Assembly: GCA_029690005.1 (NCBI GenBank)
Contig: CP121458.1
Span: 5,537,872-5,601,871, forward strand
Reading direction: 5' to 3'
DNA length: 64,000 nucleotides
Source: Prescottella defluvii
GTDB taxonomy: Bacteria > Actinomycetota > Actinomycetes > Mycobacteriales > Mycobacteriaceae
The notes under the pieces are model-generated. The model saw only the letters and a program-made list of their open reading frames with translations. It had not been told where the DNA came from and ran no database searches. Both the position numbers and the translations under genes were made by a program. Positions 17,612 to 26,731 of this stretch are shown piece after piece; positions within the stretch are counted from its first letter, which is position 1, and each line of letters begins with the position of its first letter.

Positions 17612-18385
17612 TCAGGCGAGTTCGCTGCCCGCCCCGGATCGGCCGTCGGCTCTGGACAGAAGCCCGCCGATCACGTCCAACGCGTCCGTCCACGAGTCGA
17701 TGGTCGACGGTGCGAGCCTGCGGTGGTCGAGAACGCCCGGCTGCGCGAGAGCGGCATCGAACGGGACCTCGACGAATCCCGCGATCCGTGGCGACAGCGC
17801 GCCCCGGAGCGGACCCAGATCGACCGGCGCGTCGGGCATCTGGTGCGAGACGACGACGATCGCCTCGCTGAGCACCTGCGCGCCGTACGCCGACATGACC
17901 CAGGTCAGGGCGTCGCGCATGCGGCTCAGCGGTTCGGAGCGCGCGGGGGCGACCATCACCAGTGCGGCACCGGATCGGATCAGCGGGGCCAGCCGCGGCG
18001 ACCGCAGCGCCGTGCCCACGTCGTGGACGCGGGCGCTGTGCCGGGCCGCGAGGAGTTCGTCGACGATCGCGGGATCGCTGGGCTGTCCTTCGCTGCCACC
18101 GACCACGACGACGCCGGCCGACGTCAGAGCCATGCGGGACTCGAACTGCCGGATCGACCGCGCCTGGTCCACGACCTCGAATCCCGTTCGGGAGAGCAGG
18201 TTTCCGCCGTCACTGGTCGCGTCGACGGCCGAGACCTCCTTGCCGGCGCCCAGTCGTAACGCGGTCGCGAGGCCGTAGGCGGTCGTGGTGGTGGCCGCAC
18301 CGCCCGACCCGGCGACGACCACCGCGGACACCCGTTCGGGCTCAGGCATGTTCGGCACCCGGCGCAGCGAGACCACGTTGCTCAT
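17612..18385 (-). CDS. ParA/MinD-like protein with degenerate Walker A motif
   Basis: A 257-aa protein with intact frame. The N-terminal segment VSAVVVAGSGGAATTTTAYG occupies the place of the ParA/MinD Walker A box (normally KGGxGKTT) but lacks both lysines. A VSAVDATSDGGNLL strand matches the Walker A' position. The C-terminal half keeps MinD-like alternation (VVVVGGSEGQPSD, AALVMVAPARSEP, AIVVVSHQMP). It therefore looks like a ParA-fold protein that may not hydrolyse ATP. The ATG overlaps the stop of the membrane-protein gene (ATGA), so the two are coupled. No function can be assigned from sequence. Confidence 0.65.
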   Translation of the reverse strand: MSNVVSLRRVPNMPEPERVSAVVVAGSGGAATTTTAYGLATALRLGAGKEVSAVDATSDGGNLLSRTGFEVVDQARSIRQFESRMALTSAGVVVVGGSEGQPSDPAIVDELLAARHSARVHDVGTALRSPRLAPLIRSGAALVMVAPARSEPLSRMRDALTWVMSAYGAQVLSEAIVVVSHQMPDAPVDLGPLRGALSPRIAGFVEVPFDAALAQPGVLDHRRLAPSTIDSWTDALDVIGGLLSRADGRSGAGSELA

Positions 18386-19430
18386 TGCGTGTCCTCCACC
18401 TTCGCGATCTTGAATCCCTCGGGCGAGGGCGCGACGGTGATCCGTTGGCGGATGACGCCTTCGGACGCTCCCGGCGTGCGCAGTACGAGGTCGACGTTGA
18501 AGACGTTCGGATCCGGAGTCGAGGCGATGGTGACGCGATGCTCGGAGCCGAGGGGACCCCGTCGATGAACTTCTGGATCTCCGGGACGGCGTTCGGGGCG
18601 ACCATGAGCGATGCGACGCGGGCACCGCTCCGCTCGACGTAGTAGGCGTGATCGAAGGCGCGGATGACGCCGGGGCCGTCCGACGTACCGCCGGGACCGC
18701 GACCGACGCTGCGTCCGTCGACTGTCGAGTCCGCACACCAGGACGGGGCCGCGGCCTCCGGGGCTGTCGACGTCGTGGAGGTCGCCGATGTCGTGGCCGC
18801 AGCGACGGCAGCCGGTTTCGGCGTGCCCTCGGTCGCGGTGTCGCCGCCACCGAGGACGATCACCGTTGCCGCCGAAGCGATCGCGAGGAGCGCGACCGCG
18901 GCGCCACCGATCAGGAGGTGCTTCCGGCCGCCGGACGTTGCCGTCTCGCACTGCTCGGACTGCTCGGGCTCCTGGGGCTGCTCAGACTTGGTGGTCTCGG
19001 CCTTCTCTGCCTTCTCGACCTTCTCGGGCTGCTCGGGCATCGCCGGCTTTTCGACGTTTTCGGGTTTCTCTCGCTTCGCGGCCTTCTCTGGCTTCTCTCG
19101 CTTCGCACTCTTCGCGCGCTTCTCGCGCTTCTTTCGCTCGGGCGCAGGTGATTCCGGGCCTACCAACCAGGTCGGCATCTGGTCGAACTCGTCGGGCAGA
19201 CTCGAATCCACCGGCGGCCCGGGTACGGGAGGCGGGGCGACAGCCGACGGGATTCCCACCGGAACATCTTGCTCCGGTGCAAGATTCGGAACCTGAACCG
19301 ATGCCTCCTCCGGCACGGTGGGTGACTCGGGTGGAGCTTGCGGCGGGGCGGATTCCTCGGCCGGTTCCCGTTCGTAGTGCTCGGTCACGTCCGGGAACAG
19401 AGAGTTCTCAGTCCGGTTGTCCGTCACCAT
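18382..19430 (-). CDS. Single-pass membrane protein with proline-rich and Lys/Glu-rich cytoplasmic region, frameshifted
   Basis: Reconstructed at 349 aa. Residues 1-95 are acidic and proline-rich. Residues about 100-165 are a charged KREKPEKAAKREKPE-type repeat, probably helical or coiled. A transmembrane segment follows (LLIGGAAVALLAIASAATVI, about 173-195), then an alanine/threonine-rich linker and a C-terminal extracytoplasmic domain of about 110 residues. A missing G in the run 18552-18555 breaks the frame; restored, it reads DGVPLGSEHRVTIASTP. A strong AGGAGG site precedes the ATG. It is coupled to the ParA-like gene. No named family is recognised. Confidence 0.65.
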
Positions 19431-19444
19431 GTGTCCTCCTGCGA

Positions 19445-19480
19445 GGGTGGGGCGGGCCCGCGTCCGGGCCCGCCCCACCC
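19445..19480 (-). terminator. Strong hairpin between the secreted-protein and membrane-protein genes
   Basis: A perfect 16-bp stem (19445-19460 with 19465-19480) and 4-nt loop lies 5 nt beyond the stop codon of the secreted-protein gene. It probably ends or limits transcription into the downstream pair. Confidence 0.75.
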
Positions 19481-19485
19481 CTGTC

Positions 19486-20635
19486 TCATGCCTGGATGCC
19501 GGTCCCGACGGCGTCGCTGATCATGTTCGACGCGACACCGAGGGACGAGTCCTTGAAGAACGACGCCAGGCGGGCGTCGACCTGCTCGAGCGCCTGGTCA
19601 CCGCCGGGCTGGGACGCGACGAAATCGCGTGCCTGACGGTCCATTCCGGGCGCCGCCGCGACGGTGTCGCGCACCGCCGACGCCGCAGCAGCACCGGCCG
19701 GGTTGGACTCCCACTGCGCGAGGGTCTCCTCCGTCCAGGCCTTGATCTCCGGCTTGTCGACGTCGTTGAAGACCTCGCGGACGCCGTCGGGGAGCTCCTG
19801 CGGCTCGCCGAGATCGACCGGCGCCGATGGTGGCGCCGGCAAACGCGCCGACGACAGCGGCCGGCGCTGCGAAAGCCGCTGCTCCTACCGCAGCACCGAT
19901 CGCAGTACCCGCGACACCGTTGGTGACGAAGATGATCTCCCCGCCGGGAAGCGCCAGCTCAGTGCCGCCCCACATGCTCGCGCCTGCGAGACCGCCGAAC
20001 GTCCCGCCGATCAGCGCACCCACAACGCCTGCTCCGACCGCATTCGCCGCACCCATGCCGATCTGCGCCGCCGCAATCCGGTTGGCGCGCGTGGTCTCGA
20101 TGCCCAGCGAGCGCCAGAACGTCGACACCTCGGCCTCGATGACAGCGGAGGTGTTGTTGGTACGCGCGAGGTCGCCGTCGGTCATCCAGTTCGGCTGCTG
20201 CGTGTGGTAAGTGCCGAGGCGCAAGGTTTCCCGCGGCGCGATTATCGGCGCGGTGGGCTCGACGTAGGTGGGCAGGTGCAGATCCTGGACCTGGACGGGC
20301 GCGACGTAGTAGTCGTCGGGCGCGTTGTAGGTGTTGGTGTCGTAGTCGTAGTTCTCGAGCGGCTGGTACTCGATGTTCTGGTACTGCGCCGGCGGCTCCA
20401 CCCAGTACACGGGCTCGGGCTGCGCGGGTGCCGAGGTGACGCCGCCCTGCGTCGACGGCGCCGACGTCACGCCGCCCTGCGTCGAGGGAGCGGATGTGAC
20501 ACCACCCTGCGAGGGCAGCTGGTTCGGTGCCGCCTGCGCCGCGCCCGAGGCGGCCACCAGCACGGCGGCAGCGGCGGACGGAACGATCGCGACGCGTGCA
20601 ACCGTCCCTACACGCGTCTTGTGGTGCTTACCCAT
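19486..20635 (-). CDS. Secreted glycine-zipper protein with QGGVTSAPST repeats, frameshifted
   Basis: Reconstructed at about 383 aa. A Sec-type signal peptide is clear (basic MGKHHKTR, a hydrophobic alanine/valine core, AQA-AP cleavage near residue 36). Three copies of QGGVTSAP(ST) follow at about 43-70, then a tyrosine/proline-rich stretch (YNAPDDYYVAPVQVQ). Next come two glycine-zipper blocks, around GAGVVGALIGGTFGGLAG and GVAGTAIGAAVGAAAFAAPA, likely to insert into or pack against membranes. The C-terminus is a helical domain (PDGVREVFNDVDKPEIKAWT). About two bases are missing in the GCGC stretch near 19820, splitting the frame. No function is known to me. Confidence 0.65.
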
Positions 20636-20944
20636 CTATGGAATCCCCCTCGGTCCTGAACGAAGTCACGATCGGCCCGACCCGAAGGAGCACTGCGACG
20701 GCGAAAGAGATGTCCGTTGGTTCGCGAAGAAAGAGGTATAGACGTGGCTAGCGACCGAATCGCCCGCCACCCGGGCACGTAAACGCCCGCCAATCCCCCT
20801 CGGCAACAACGCCGCCCCCATTACGATGATCGTCCCCGCCGACCCGAATCCCCAGGCCGGACAATTGCACGTCGGATAGTACCTGGGCCCGCGGACCGAT
20901 TCGACCCACCCCCTCGGCGGGCTGAGGAGTGCCTCGATTCGTCG
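20636..20944. other. Intergenic region without a recognisable gene
   Basis: About 310 bases between the divergent-side promoter of the secreted-protein gene and the end of the DUF2277 gene. I see no convincing coding frame, strong hairpin or known operator. It must contain the promoter of the secreted-protein gene and the end of the DUF2277 transcript. Confidence 0.6.
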
Positions 20945-21229
20945 TCAGGACGACGCAGCCGCGCCCCGTGCGGCGATCCGTTCCCGCACCTCGGGCCGCC
21001 GCAGCGGCGGGACGGTCTTGGGTGGCTGCCGTCGCGCCGGCAGGGCGGCAAGTAACTCCGCGGTCGTCGCCGTGACCTCCTCGACGGCCTTCTCGAACGC
21101 CGCCCGGTTGGCGTCCGAAAGTTTGTGGATGCCACTGACCTTGCGCACGTATTGCCGGGCCGCAGCCTCGATCTCCTCAGGTGTCGCCGCCGGTTCGAGC
21201 CCGCGCAGCTCGGTGATGTTTCGGCACAT
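20945..21229 (-). CDS. DUF2277 family protein
   Basis: A 94-aa protein starting MCRNITELRGLEPAATPEE, the hallmark of DUF2277, with YVRKVSGIHKLSDANRAAFE in the middle. The family is widespread in actinobacteria and other bacteria, and its function is unknown to me. The start is ATG 21229, set by the conserved MCRNI opening. It is divergent from the CYP102-type P450 gene, about 105 nt away, across the palindromic site at 21299-21313. Confidence 0.8.
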   Translation of the reverse strand: MCRNITELRGLEPAATPEEIEAAARQYVRKVSGIHKLSDANRAAFEKAVEEVTATTAELLAALPARRQPPKTVPPLRRPEVRERIAARGAAASS

Positions 21230-21283
21230 GCCTCGAACGGTAATCCCACGAAACGACGTCCGAAAGGGGTTCCGCGCGCCCGA

Positions 21284-21313
21284 GATACCGCGTACTTTCG
21301 GTATCAGATACCG
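21284..21313. promoter_or_regulatory. Candidate operator: triple GATACCG half-sites before the P450 gene
   Basis: Half-site GATACCG at 21284-21290, its complement CGGTATC at 21299-21305 and GATACCG again at 21307-21313. The last two form a perfect 15-bp palindrome centred on one base. It ends 21 nt before the P450 ATG. The regulator is unknown; one of the LuxR proteins nearby or an outside TetR is possible. Confidence 0.6.
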
Positions 21314-21334
21314 GACCGTCACTGCGGGGGAAGC

Positions 21335-22737
21335 ATGCGCGTCGCCTTGGAACTGGATACCGAAGCAGCATCGATCCCCCATCCGCCGCGCCGTCTCCCG
21401 CTGCTCGGCGACATCCTCGGTGTATCGCTGCATACCCCGGTCCAGGACTCGATGCGGCTGGGCAGGAAGCTGGGGCCGATCTTCGAGCGCAAGGCCCTGG
21501 GCCACCGGTTCGTGTTCATCTCCGGCGCCGACATGGTCGCGGAGCTCTCCGACGAGTCCCGCTTCGCGAAGAACGTCGCACCCGGCATCGAAGAGTTGCG
21601 CGGCATCGGCGGTGACGGCCTGTTCACCGCGTACAACGAGGAACCGAACTGGGCGCGGGCGCACAACCTGCTGCGGCCGGCGTTCACGCAGGCGGCGATG
21701 CGCTCGTACCACGAGATCATGGTGCAGGTGGTCGACGAACTCACCGAACACTGGGACGCACGGGCGGGCGCCCCGGTGGACGTGTCGTCGGACATGACGA
21801 AGCTGACCCTCGAGACCATCGCGCGCACCGGCTTCAGCTATTCGTTCGACTCGTTCCGCCGCGAGCAGCCGCACCCGTTCGTCGAGGCGATGGTCCGGGC
21901 CCTCACGCATGCGCAGCGCCGCACGTTCCGCAATGTGCCGCTGCTCTCGAAGTTCTTGTACCGCAAGTCCGATCGGCAGAACGTGGTCGACACCGCGTAC
22001 ATGGCAGACGTGGTCGACGAGGTGATCCGACGGCGCCGCGCCGGCACCGAAGCGGGCCCCGAGGATCTGCTCGAGATCATGCTGCGCGCAGCCCGCGAGG
22101 GCGACCCGAACCGCTTGGACGAAGTGAACATCCGCAACCAGGTGGTGACTTTCCTCGTGGCTGGTCACGAAACCACCTCGGGCGCATTGTCGTTCGCCCT
22201 CTACTACCTCGCGCACAATCCGGACGTCCTCGCGCGGGCGCGCGCCGAGGTGGACGCCGTGTGGGGCGACGAGACGCCACCGTTCGAGAAGATCGCGAAG
22301 CTGCGCTACGTCCGGCGCGTCCTCGACGAGACGCTGCGCCTGTGGCCGACGGCGCCCGCGTACGCGCGCGAGGCGCGGGAGGACACCGTGCTCGCCGGCC
22401 GGTACCCGATGCGGGCCGGCGACTGGATGCTCGTGCTCATCCCGTCACTGCACCGTGACCCGGCGTGGGGCGCCGACCCCGAACGGTTCGACCCCGAGCG
22501 CTTCTCCCCGAGCACGTCCGCGGCCGGGCGCCGCACATCTACAAGCCGTTCGGCACCGGCGAACGAGCATGCATCGGAAGACAATTCGCGATCCACGAGG
22601 CCATTCTCGTGTTGGGCACCATTCTGCGGCGCTACGACTTCTCCGCGGACCCGGATTACCAGCTGCGCATCCAGGAACGTCTGACGCTCATGCCCGTCGG
22701 CTTCACATTGACGCTGCGACCGCGTGATCGCGGATGA
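21335..22737 (+). CDS. Stand-alone CYP102-type cytochrome P450 heme domain, frameshifted
   Basis: Reconstructed at 467 aa. Similarity to the P450 BM3 heme domain is visible throughout: GDGLFTAYNEEPNWARAHNL, TFLVAGHETTSGALSFALYY (I helix), DETLRLWPTAPAYAREA (ExxR) and the heme loop FGTGERACIGRQFAIHEA. CYP102 enzymes hydroxylate fatty acids near the omega end and normally carry a fused reductase. Here the protein stops just after the heme domain and no reductase gene follows. A missing C at 22506-22509 breaks the frame; restored, it reads RFSPEHVRGRAPHIY. Start ATG 21335 is preceded by GGGGGAAGC. Confidence 0.8.
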
Positions 22738-22812
22738 ACGACGCCACGGCAAGCCGCACTGCCACGTCTTCGGGCATGATGGTGTTCTAGGCATCAAAGG
22801 CTGGAGGCCCAC

Positions 22813-23912
22813 ATGGGCCAACCGTCCTCGCGGGAGGCATTCGAGCCGCGCCGCCCGGTCCGCTTCTGCACGACGCCGACCGGCACGCGGATCGCGTACA
22901 CCTGCACGGGACGGGGCAAGCTCTACTGGTTCCCGCGGCGTGGATCAGCCATCTGGAACTGCTGTGGCTGGACCCGGCCTACCGAGCCTTCTTCACTCCG
23001 CTGTCAGCGGTCCGCACGGTAGTCCAGTACGACCGGCCCGGCTGCGGGCTTTCCGACCCGTGGCCGGGCGCGCAGGGGCTGGACACCGATGTGGAGATGC
23101 TTCGGGCACTTGCCGATCACCTGGACTTGGAGCGCTTCGATCTGCTGGGCATCTCACTGGGTGCGCCGGTGTCGGTCGCCTTCGCGGCGCGGTTTCGTGA
23201 GCGGGTCGGCCGGCTGATCCTGTACGGGGGTTACGCCGACGGGTCGCGAATCGCCGCACCGGAGGTCCGCACCGCCATGCTGGGCATGATCCGGGCGCAC
23301 TGGGGGTTGGGGTCGGAGCTACTGGCCGACATCTTCCTGCCGGACGGCAGTGCTGCGACCAAGGCGATCTTCGCCCGGCTGCAGCGGGAGTCGGCATCGC
23401 CTTCCCTCGCCGTCGACTTGCTCGCGCAGTGCTACGAGGTCGACGTGACCGATCTACTCACCAGGGTCACCGCCCCGACCTTGGTGGTGCATCGGCGTGG
23501 GGACCGGGCGATCCCCTACCGCGCGGGCCGGGAGCTGGCCGCGCAGATCTCCGACGCACGTTTGGTTTCGCTGCCCGGCAGCAGCCATTTCCCGTTTGTG
23601 GGCGAGGCCGCCCCGATCGTCCGGGCGATGCTCGAATTCCTGGGGAACAGCCCCACTACGCCCGCTTCGGAGCGGCCGGCCCCGCCGTCGGGCGAGTTGA
23701 CGGCGCGGCAGCTGCAGGTGGCGGCGCTCGTCGCCGAGGGTATGACCAACAGGCAGATCGCCCAGCGGCTGGGCATCGAGGAACGGTCCGCCGAGGGACA
23801 CGTCGAGCGCATCCGCCTGCGGCTCGGCGTCACGTCCCGCGCCCAGATCGCCGCCTGGTGGGCCCGACGCATCTCGCCCGGCCCGGGAACCGACGTCGAG
23901 GTACCGGATTGA
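22813..23912 (+). CDS. Alpha/beta-hydrolase fused to a LuxR-type DNA-binding domain, frameshifted
   Basis: Reconstructed at 366 aa. Residues about 20-285 are an alpha/beta hydrolase: YDRPGCGLSDPW, the nucleophile elbow LLGISLGAPVS, the acid in VVHRRGDRAIP and the histidine in GSSHFPFVGE. Residues about 300-355 are a LuxR helix-turn-helix (ELTARQLQVAALVAEGMTNR, then AEGHVERIRLRLGV). This layout suggests a regulator that senses or hydrolyses a small ester or lactone-like ligand. A missing base at about 22914-22917 breaks the frame after TCTGRG; restored, it reads ALLVPAAWISHLELL. A GGAGG site precedes the ATG. It follows the P450 gene by 75 nt on the same strand. Confidence 0.8.
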
Positions 23913-24011
23913 GGTACCGGCAGGGGTGATTCCCGCCTATCCGCCGGTGCGCTCCTCCGCGAGGCTTGCAGTCGCATCGACTGACCGCGAACCCGGAAAG
24001 GAGCGCCAGCG

Positions 24012-24708
24012 ATGGACGCCAGCCACGATGTCTTGCCCGTCGAGCCGAAGGAGCCCACCCCGACAACGCCGGAAGCATTTCGGCCCCATCCACTCCGTGG
24101 GCCGTTCAACGCCCTGTTCTTCACCGCGCTGGACCGATACCTGGATCACCTGCTGCGGCCGCACAAACAATCCCTGTTCGACGGCCTTCCCCCACGGTCG
24201 TCGAGTTGGGTCCCGGTGTGGGGCCAACCTGCGCTACCTCCGCGCCGGCACCCGGCTGATCGCCGTCGAACCGAACCGGGCCATGCATGATCGCCTGCGC
24301 TCGCGAGCCGCCCGCGCCCACATCGATCTCGAACTGCACACCACCGGCGCCGAACGGCTCGATCTGCCCGACGACTCGGTGGACGCGGTCATCTCCAGCC
24401 TCGTGCTCTGCACAGTGACCGACCCTGGCGCCGTCCTCACCGAAGTGCACCGCATCCTGCGCCCCGGCGGGCGCTACGCCTTCCTGGAACACGTCGCGGC
24501 TCCGGACGGCACAGCGCTCCGTCGCCTGCAGAGGGCCACGCGCCGGCCGTGGAGTTGGACCTTCGAAGGCTGCTCCTGCGAGCGGGACCTGCGCGCAGAC
24601 ATCGAGGCCGCCGGATTCGCCGAGACGACCGTCGAGGCCTACCGGCTGCGCTCGCCCTTCCTGCAGGTCAACACCCAGATCGCCGGCGTCGCCCGCAAAG
24701 GCGGGTGA
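24012..24708 (+). CDS. Class I SAM-dependent methyltransferase, doubly frameshifted
   Basis: Reconstructed at 232 aa. The SAM-binding motif I is VVELGPGVGANLRYL, followed by RLIAVEPNRAMHDRLRSRA and the motif ISSLVLCTVTDPGAVLTEV with RILRPGGRYAFLEHV, typical of the UbiE/Methyltransf_11 group. Two single-base losses (C-run 24189-24193 and G-run 24220-24223), about 30 nt apart, break the frame in motif I. AAAGGAG lies 9 nt before the ATG. It follows the hydrolase-LuxR gene on the same strand; with the P450 these three may act on one small molecule. The substrate is unknown. Confidence 0.8.
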
Positions 24709-24738
24709 CCGACGCCTCGACCGCTGTGCAGACGACGA

Positions 24739-24771
24739 CGCCCTCCCGACCCGGTCCGGGTCGGGAGGGCG
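24739..24771. terminator. Bidirectional hairpin terminator
   Basis: A perfect 15-bp stem (24739-24753 with 24757-24771) with a 3-nt loop between the convergent methyltransferase and fadA6 genes. Confidence 0.85.
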
Positions 24772-24790
24772 TTCGTGACGGACTGACTCG

Positions 24791-25945
24791 CTAGTTCTGA
24801 ATGCGCTCGATGATCGTGACGTTCGCGGTGCCACCACCCTCGCAGATGGTGAGCAGGCCGTAGCGGCCATTGGTGCGCTCGAGCTCGTTGAGCAAGGTCG
24901 CCATCAGCTTGGTGCCGGTCGCGCCGAGCGGATGGCCGAGCGCGATCGCGCCACCGTTGACGTTGACCTTGGCCGGGTCCGCGCCCAGCTCCTTGATCCA
25001 CGCGAGCACGACCGGCGCGAAGGCCTCGTTGATCTCGACCAGGTCGATGTCGTCGATGGTCAGGCCCGTCTTCTCCAGCGCGTGCTGGGTGGCCGGGATC
25101 GGCGCGCTCAGCATGAAGATCGGGTCGTCGCCGCGGGCGCTCATGTGGTGGATGCGGGCGCGCGGCTTCAGGCCGTACTTCTTCACGGCCTCTTCCGACG
25201 CGAGCAGCAGCGCGCTGGCGCCGTCGGAGATCTGGCTGGCGACGGCGGCGGTGATGCGGCCACCCTCGACCAGCACGTTGAGGCCGGCCATCTTCTCGAG
25301 GCTGGTCTCGCGCGGGCCCTCGTCGGTGGTGACCTCACCGAAGGCGACGATCTCGTTCTCGAAACGCCCCTCGGCGATCGCGGCCTTGGCGCGCTCGTGG
25401 CTCTGCAGAGCCCACTTCTCGAGCTCCTCGCGGCTGATGTCCCACTTGTCGGCGATCATCTCGGCGCCGCGGAACTGCGACACCTCCTCGTCGCCGTAGC
25501 GCGCGGTCCAGCCCTTGGACTCGGCGGTCGGGGTGCTGAATCCGTACTGCTGGCCCACGATCATGGCGGCCGAGATCGGGATCTGGCTCATGTTCTGGAC
25601 GCCGCCGGCGATGATCAGGTCGGCGGTACCCGCGAGGATCGCCTGCGCACCGAACTGGATGGCCTGCTGGCTCGAACCGCACTGACGGTCGACCGTCACG
25701 CCGGGCACGTGCTGCGGCAGGCCCGCGGCCAGCCACGACATGCGCGCGATGTTGCCGGCCTGGCCGCCGATCGCGTCGACGCAGCCGAAGACGACGTCGT
25801 CGACATCCGACGGGTCGATGCCGGTGCGCTCGACGACGGCCTTGATGACGTGCGCGCCCAGGTCGATCGGGTGAACGGGGGCCAGGCCACCGTTCTTCTT
25901 GCCGATCGGGGTGCGGATCGCGTCGACGATGTAAACCTCGGGCAT
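24791..25945 (-). CDS. fadA6: Thiolase FadA6 (ring C/D degradation)
   Basis: A 384-aa thiolase, intact. The nucleophilic cysteine lies in TVDRQCGSSQQA, with NGGAIALGHPLGATGTKLM and the second cysteine in LTICEGGGTAN. Start ATG 25945 has AGGAG 7 nt upstream. It corresponds to Rv3556c, which cleaves CoA thioesters late in HIP degradation. It lies 19 nt behind kstR2 on the same strand, so KstR2 probably autoregulates this pair. Confidence 0.9.
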   Translation of the reverse strand: MPEVYIVDAIRTPIGKKNGGLAPVHPIDLGAHVIKAVVERTGIDPSDVDDVVFGCVDAIGGQAGNIARMSWLAAGLPQHVPGVTVDRQCGSSQQAIQFGAQAILAGTADLIIAGGVQNMSQIPISAAMIVGQQYGFSTPTAESKGWTARYGDEEVSQFRGAEMIADKWDISREELEKWALQSHERAKAAIAEGRFENEIVAFGEVTTDEGPRETSLEKMAGLNVLVEGGRITAAVASQISDGASALLLASEEAVKKYGLKPRARIHHMSARGDDPIFMLSAPIPATQHALEKTGLTIDDIDLVEINEAFAPVVLAWIKELGADPAKVNVNGGAIALGHPLGATGTKLMATLLNELERTNGRYGLLTICEGGGTANVTIIERIQN

Positions 25946-25964
25946 AACAGCTCCTGGATTCGGA

Positions 25965-26588
25965 TTACTTGTGGGAGTCGGGGCTGGCAAGCCCGTCCAG
26001 AACGATGGAGAGGTACTGCTTGGCAACGGCTTCGGCGGTCATCGGACCACCCGGCCGGTACCAGCGCACGGCAACCCAGACCGTGTCGCGCATGAAGCGG
26101 AAGACGATTTCGATGTCGAGATCCTTGCGGAAGCTCCCGTCGGCGACACCGGCCTCGAGTACCCCGACCCACAGGTCGCGGAACTCCTGGTTACGCTCGG
26201 CGAGGTACGCGAACCGCTCGTTGGCGGCGAGGTGCTTCACCTCGTCCTGGTAGATCGCGACCGCGCTGTGCGAGGCGTCGATCGCCTCGAACGACGCGAC
26301 CACGAGACCCTCGAAGGTCTCGCGCGAGCCCATGCCCGCGTCGACGATCTCTCGGTAGCGGCCGAACAGGTCGTCCTGGAAGCCGCGCAGGATCTCGTCC
26401 ACCATGGACTCCTTGGAGTCGAAGTGGTGGTAGAGGCTGCCGGACAGGATGCCCGCCGCGTCGGCGATGTCACGCACGGTGGTGGCCCGCAGACCACGTT
26501 CGGCGAAAAGGCCCGCGGCGAGTTCGAGGAGCTCGGCGCGACGCCCGGACTTGTTCGAAGACTCGTCGGCGTCTCGGGGTGGAGTCAT
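25965..26588 (-). CDS. kstR2: TetR-family repressor KstR2
   Basis: A 207-aa TetR protein. Its DNA-binding region (ELLELAAGLFAERGLRATTV, then AGILSGSLYHHFDSKESMVD) and ligand domain (FRFMRDTVWVAVRWYRPGGP) match KstR2 (Rv3557c) closely. KstR2 is released by HIP-CoA and controls the late HIP genes. I use ATG 26588; another in-frame ATG at 26597 is possible. The operator-like site 26605-26618 is just upstream, consistent with autoregulation. Frame intact. Confidence 0.93.
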   Translation of the reverse strand: MTPPRDADESSNKSGRRAELLELAAGLFAERGLRATTVRDIADAAGILSGSLYHHFDSKESMVDEILRGFQDDLFGRYREIVDAGMGSRETFEGLVVASFEAIDASHSAVAIYQDEVKHLAANERFAYLAERNQEFRDLWVGVLEAGVADGSFRKDLDIEIVFRFMRDTVWVAVRWYRPGGPMTAEAVAKQYLSIVLDGLASPDSHK

Positions 26589-26604
26589 GCCGGACATCCT
26601 ACCA

Positions 26605-26618
26605 ACCAAGCGATTGCT
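26605..26618. promoter_or_regulatory. KstR2-type operator upstream of kstR2
   Basis: ACCAAGCGATTGCT fits AnCAAGnnCTTGnT except for one position (A for C). It lies 16 nt before the kstR2 start. Confidence 0.7.
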
Positions 26619-26731
26619 AGGGTATCGCCGCATTTCGCCCAGTGGGCAGTTTTCCACAGCGGCCGAATGTCACATCGGTGCAGTTGAACTGAACCGATGT
26701 GACATTGGCCACCGCGGACACGGTCGACGAC

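Noticed and set aside
23897..23920. Direct repeat GAGGTACCGG at the end of the hydrolase-LuxR gene
   Set aside because: Only two short copies overlapping a coding end; no support as an operator or attachment site.
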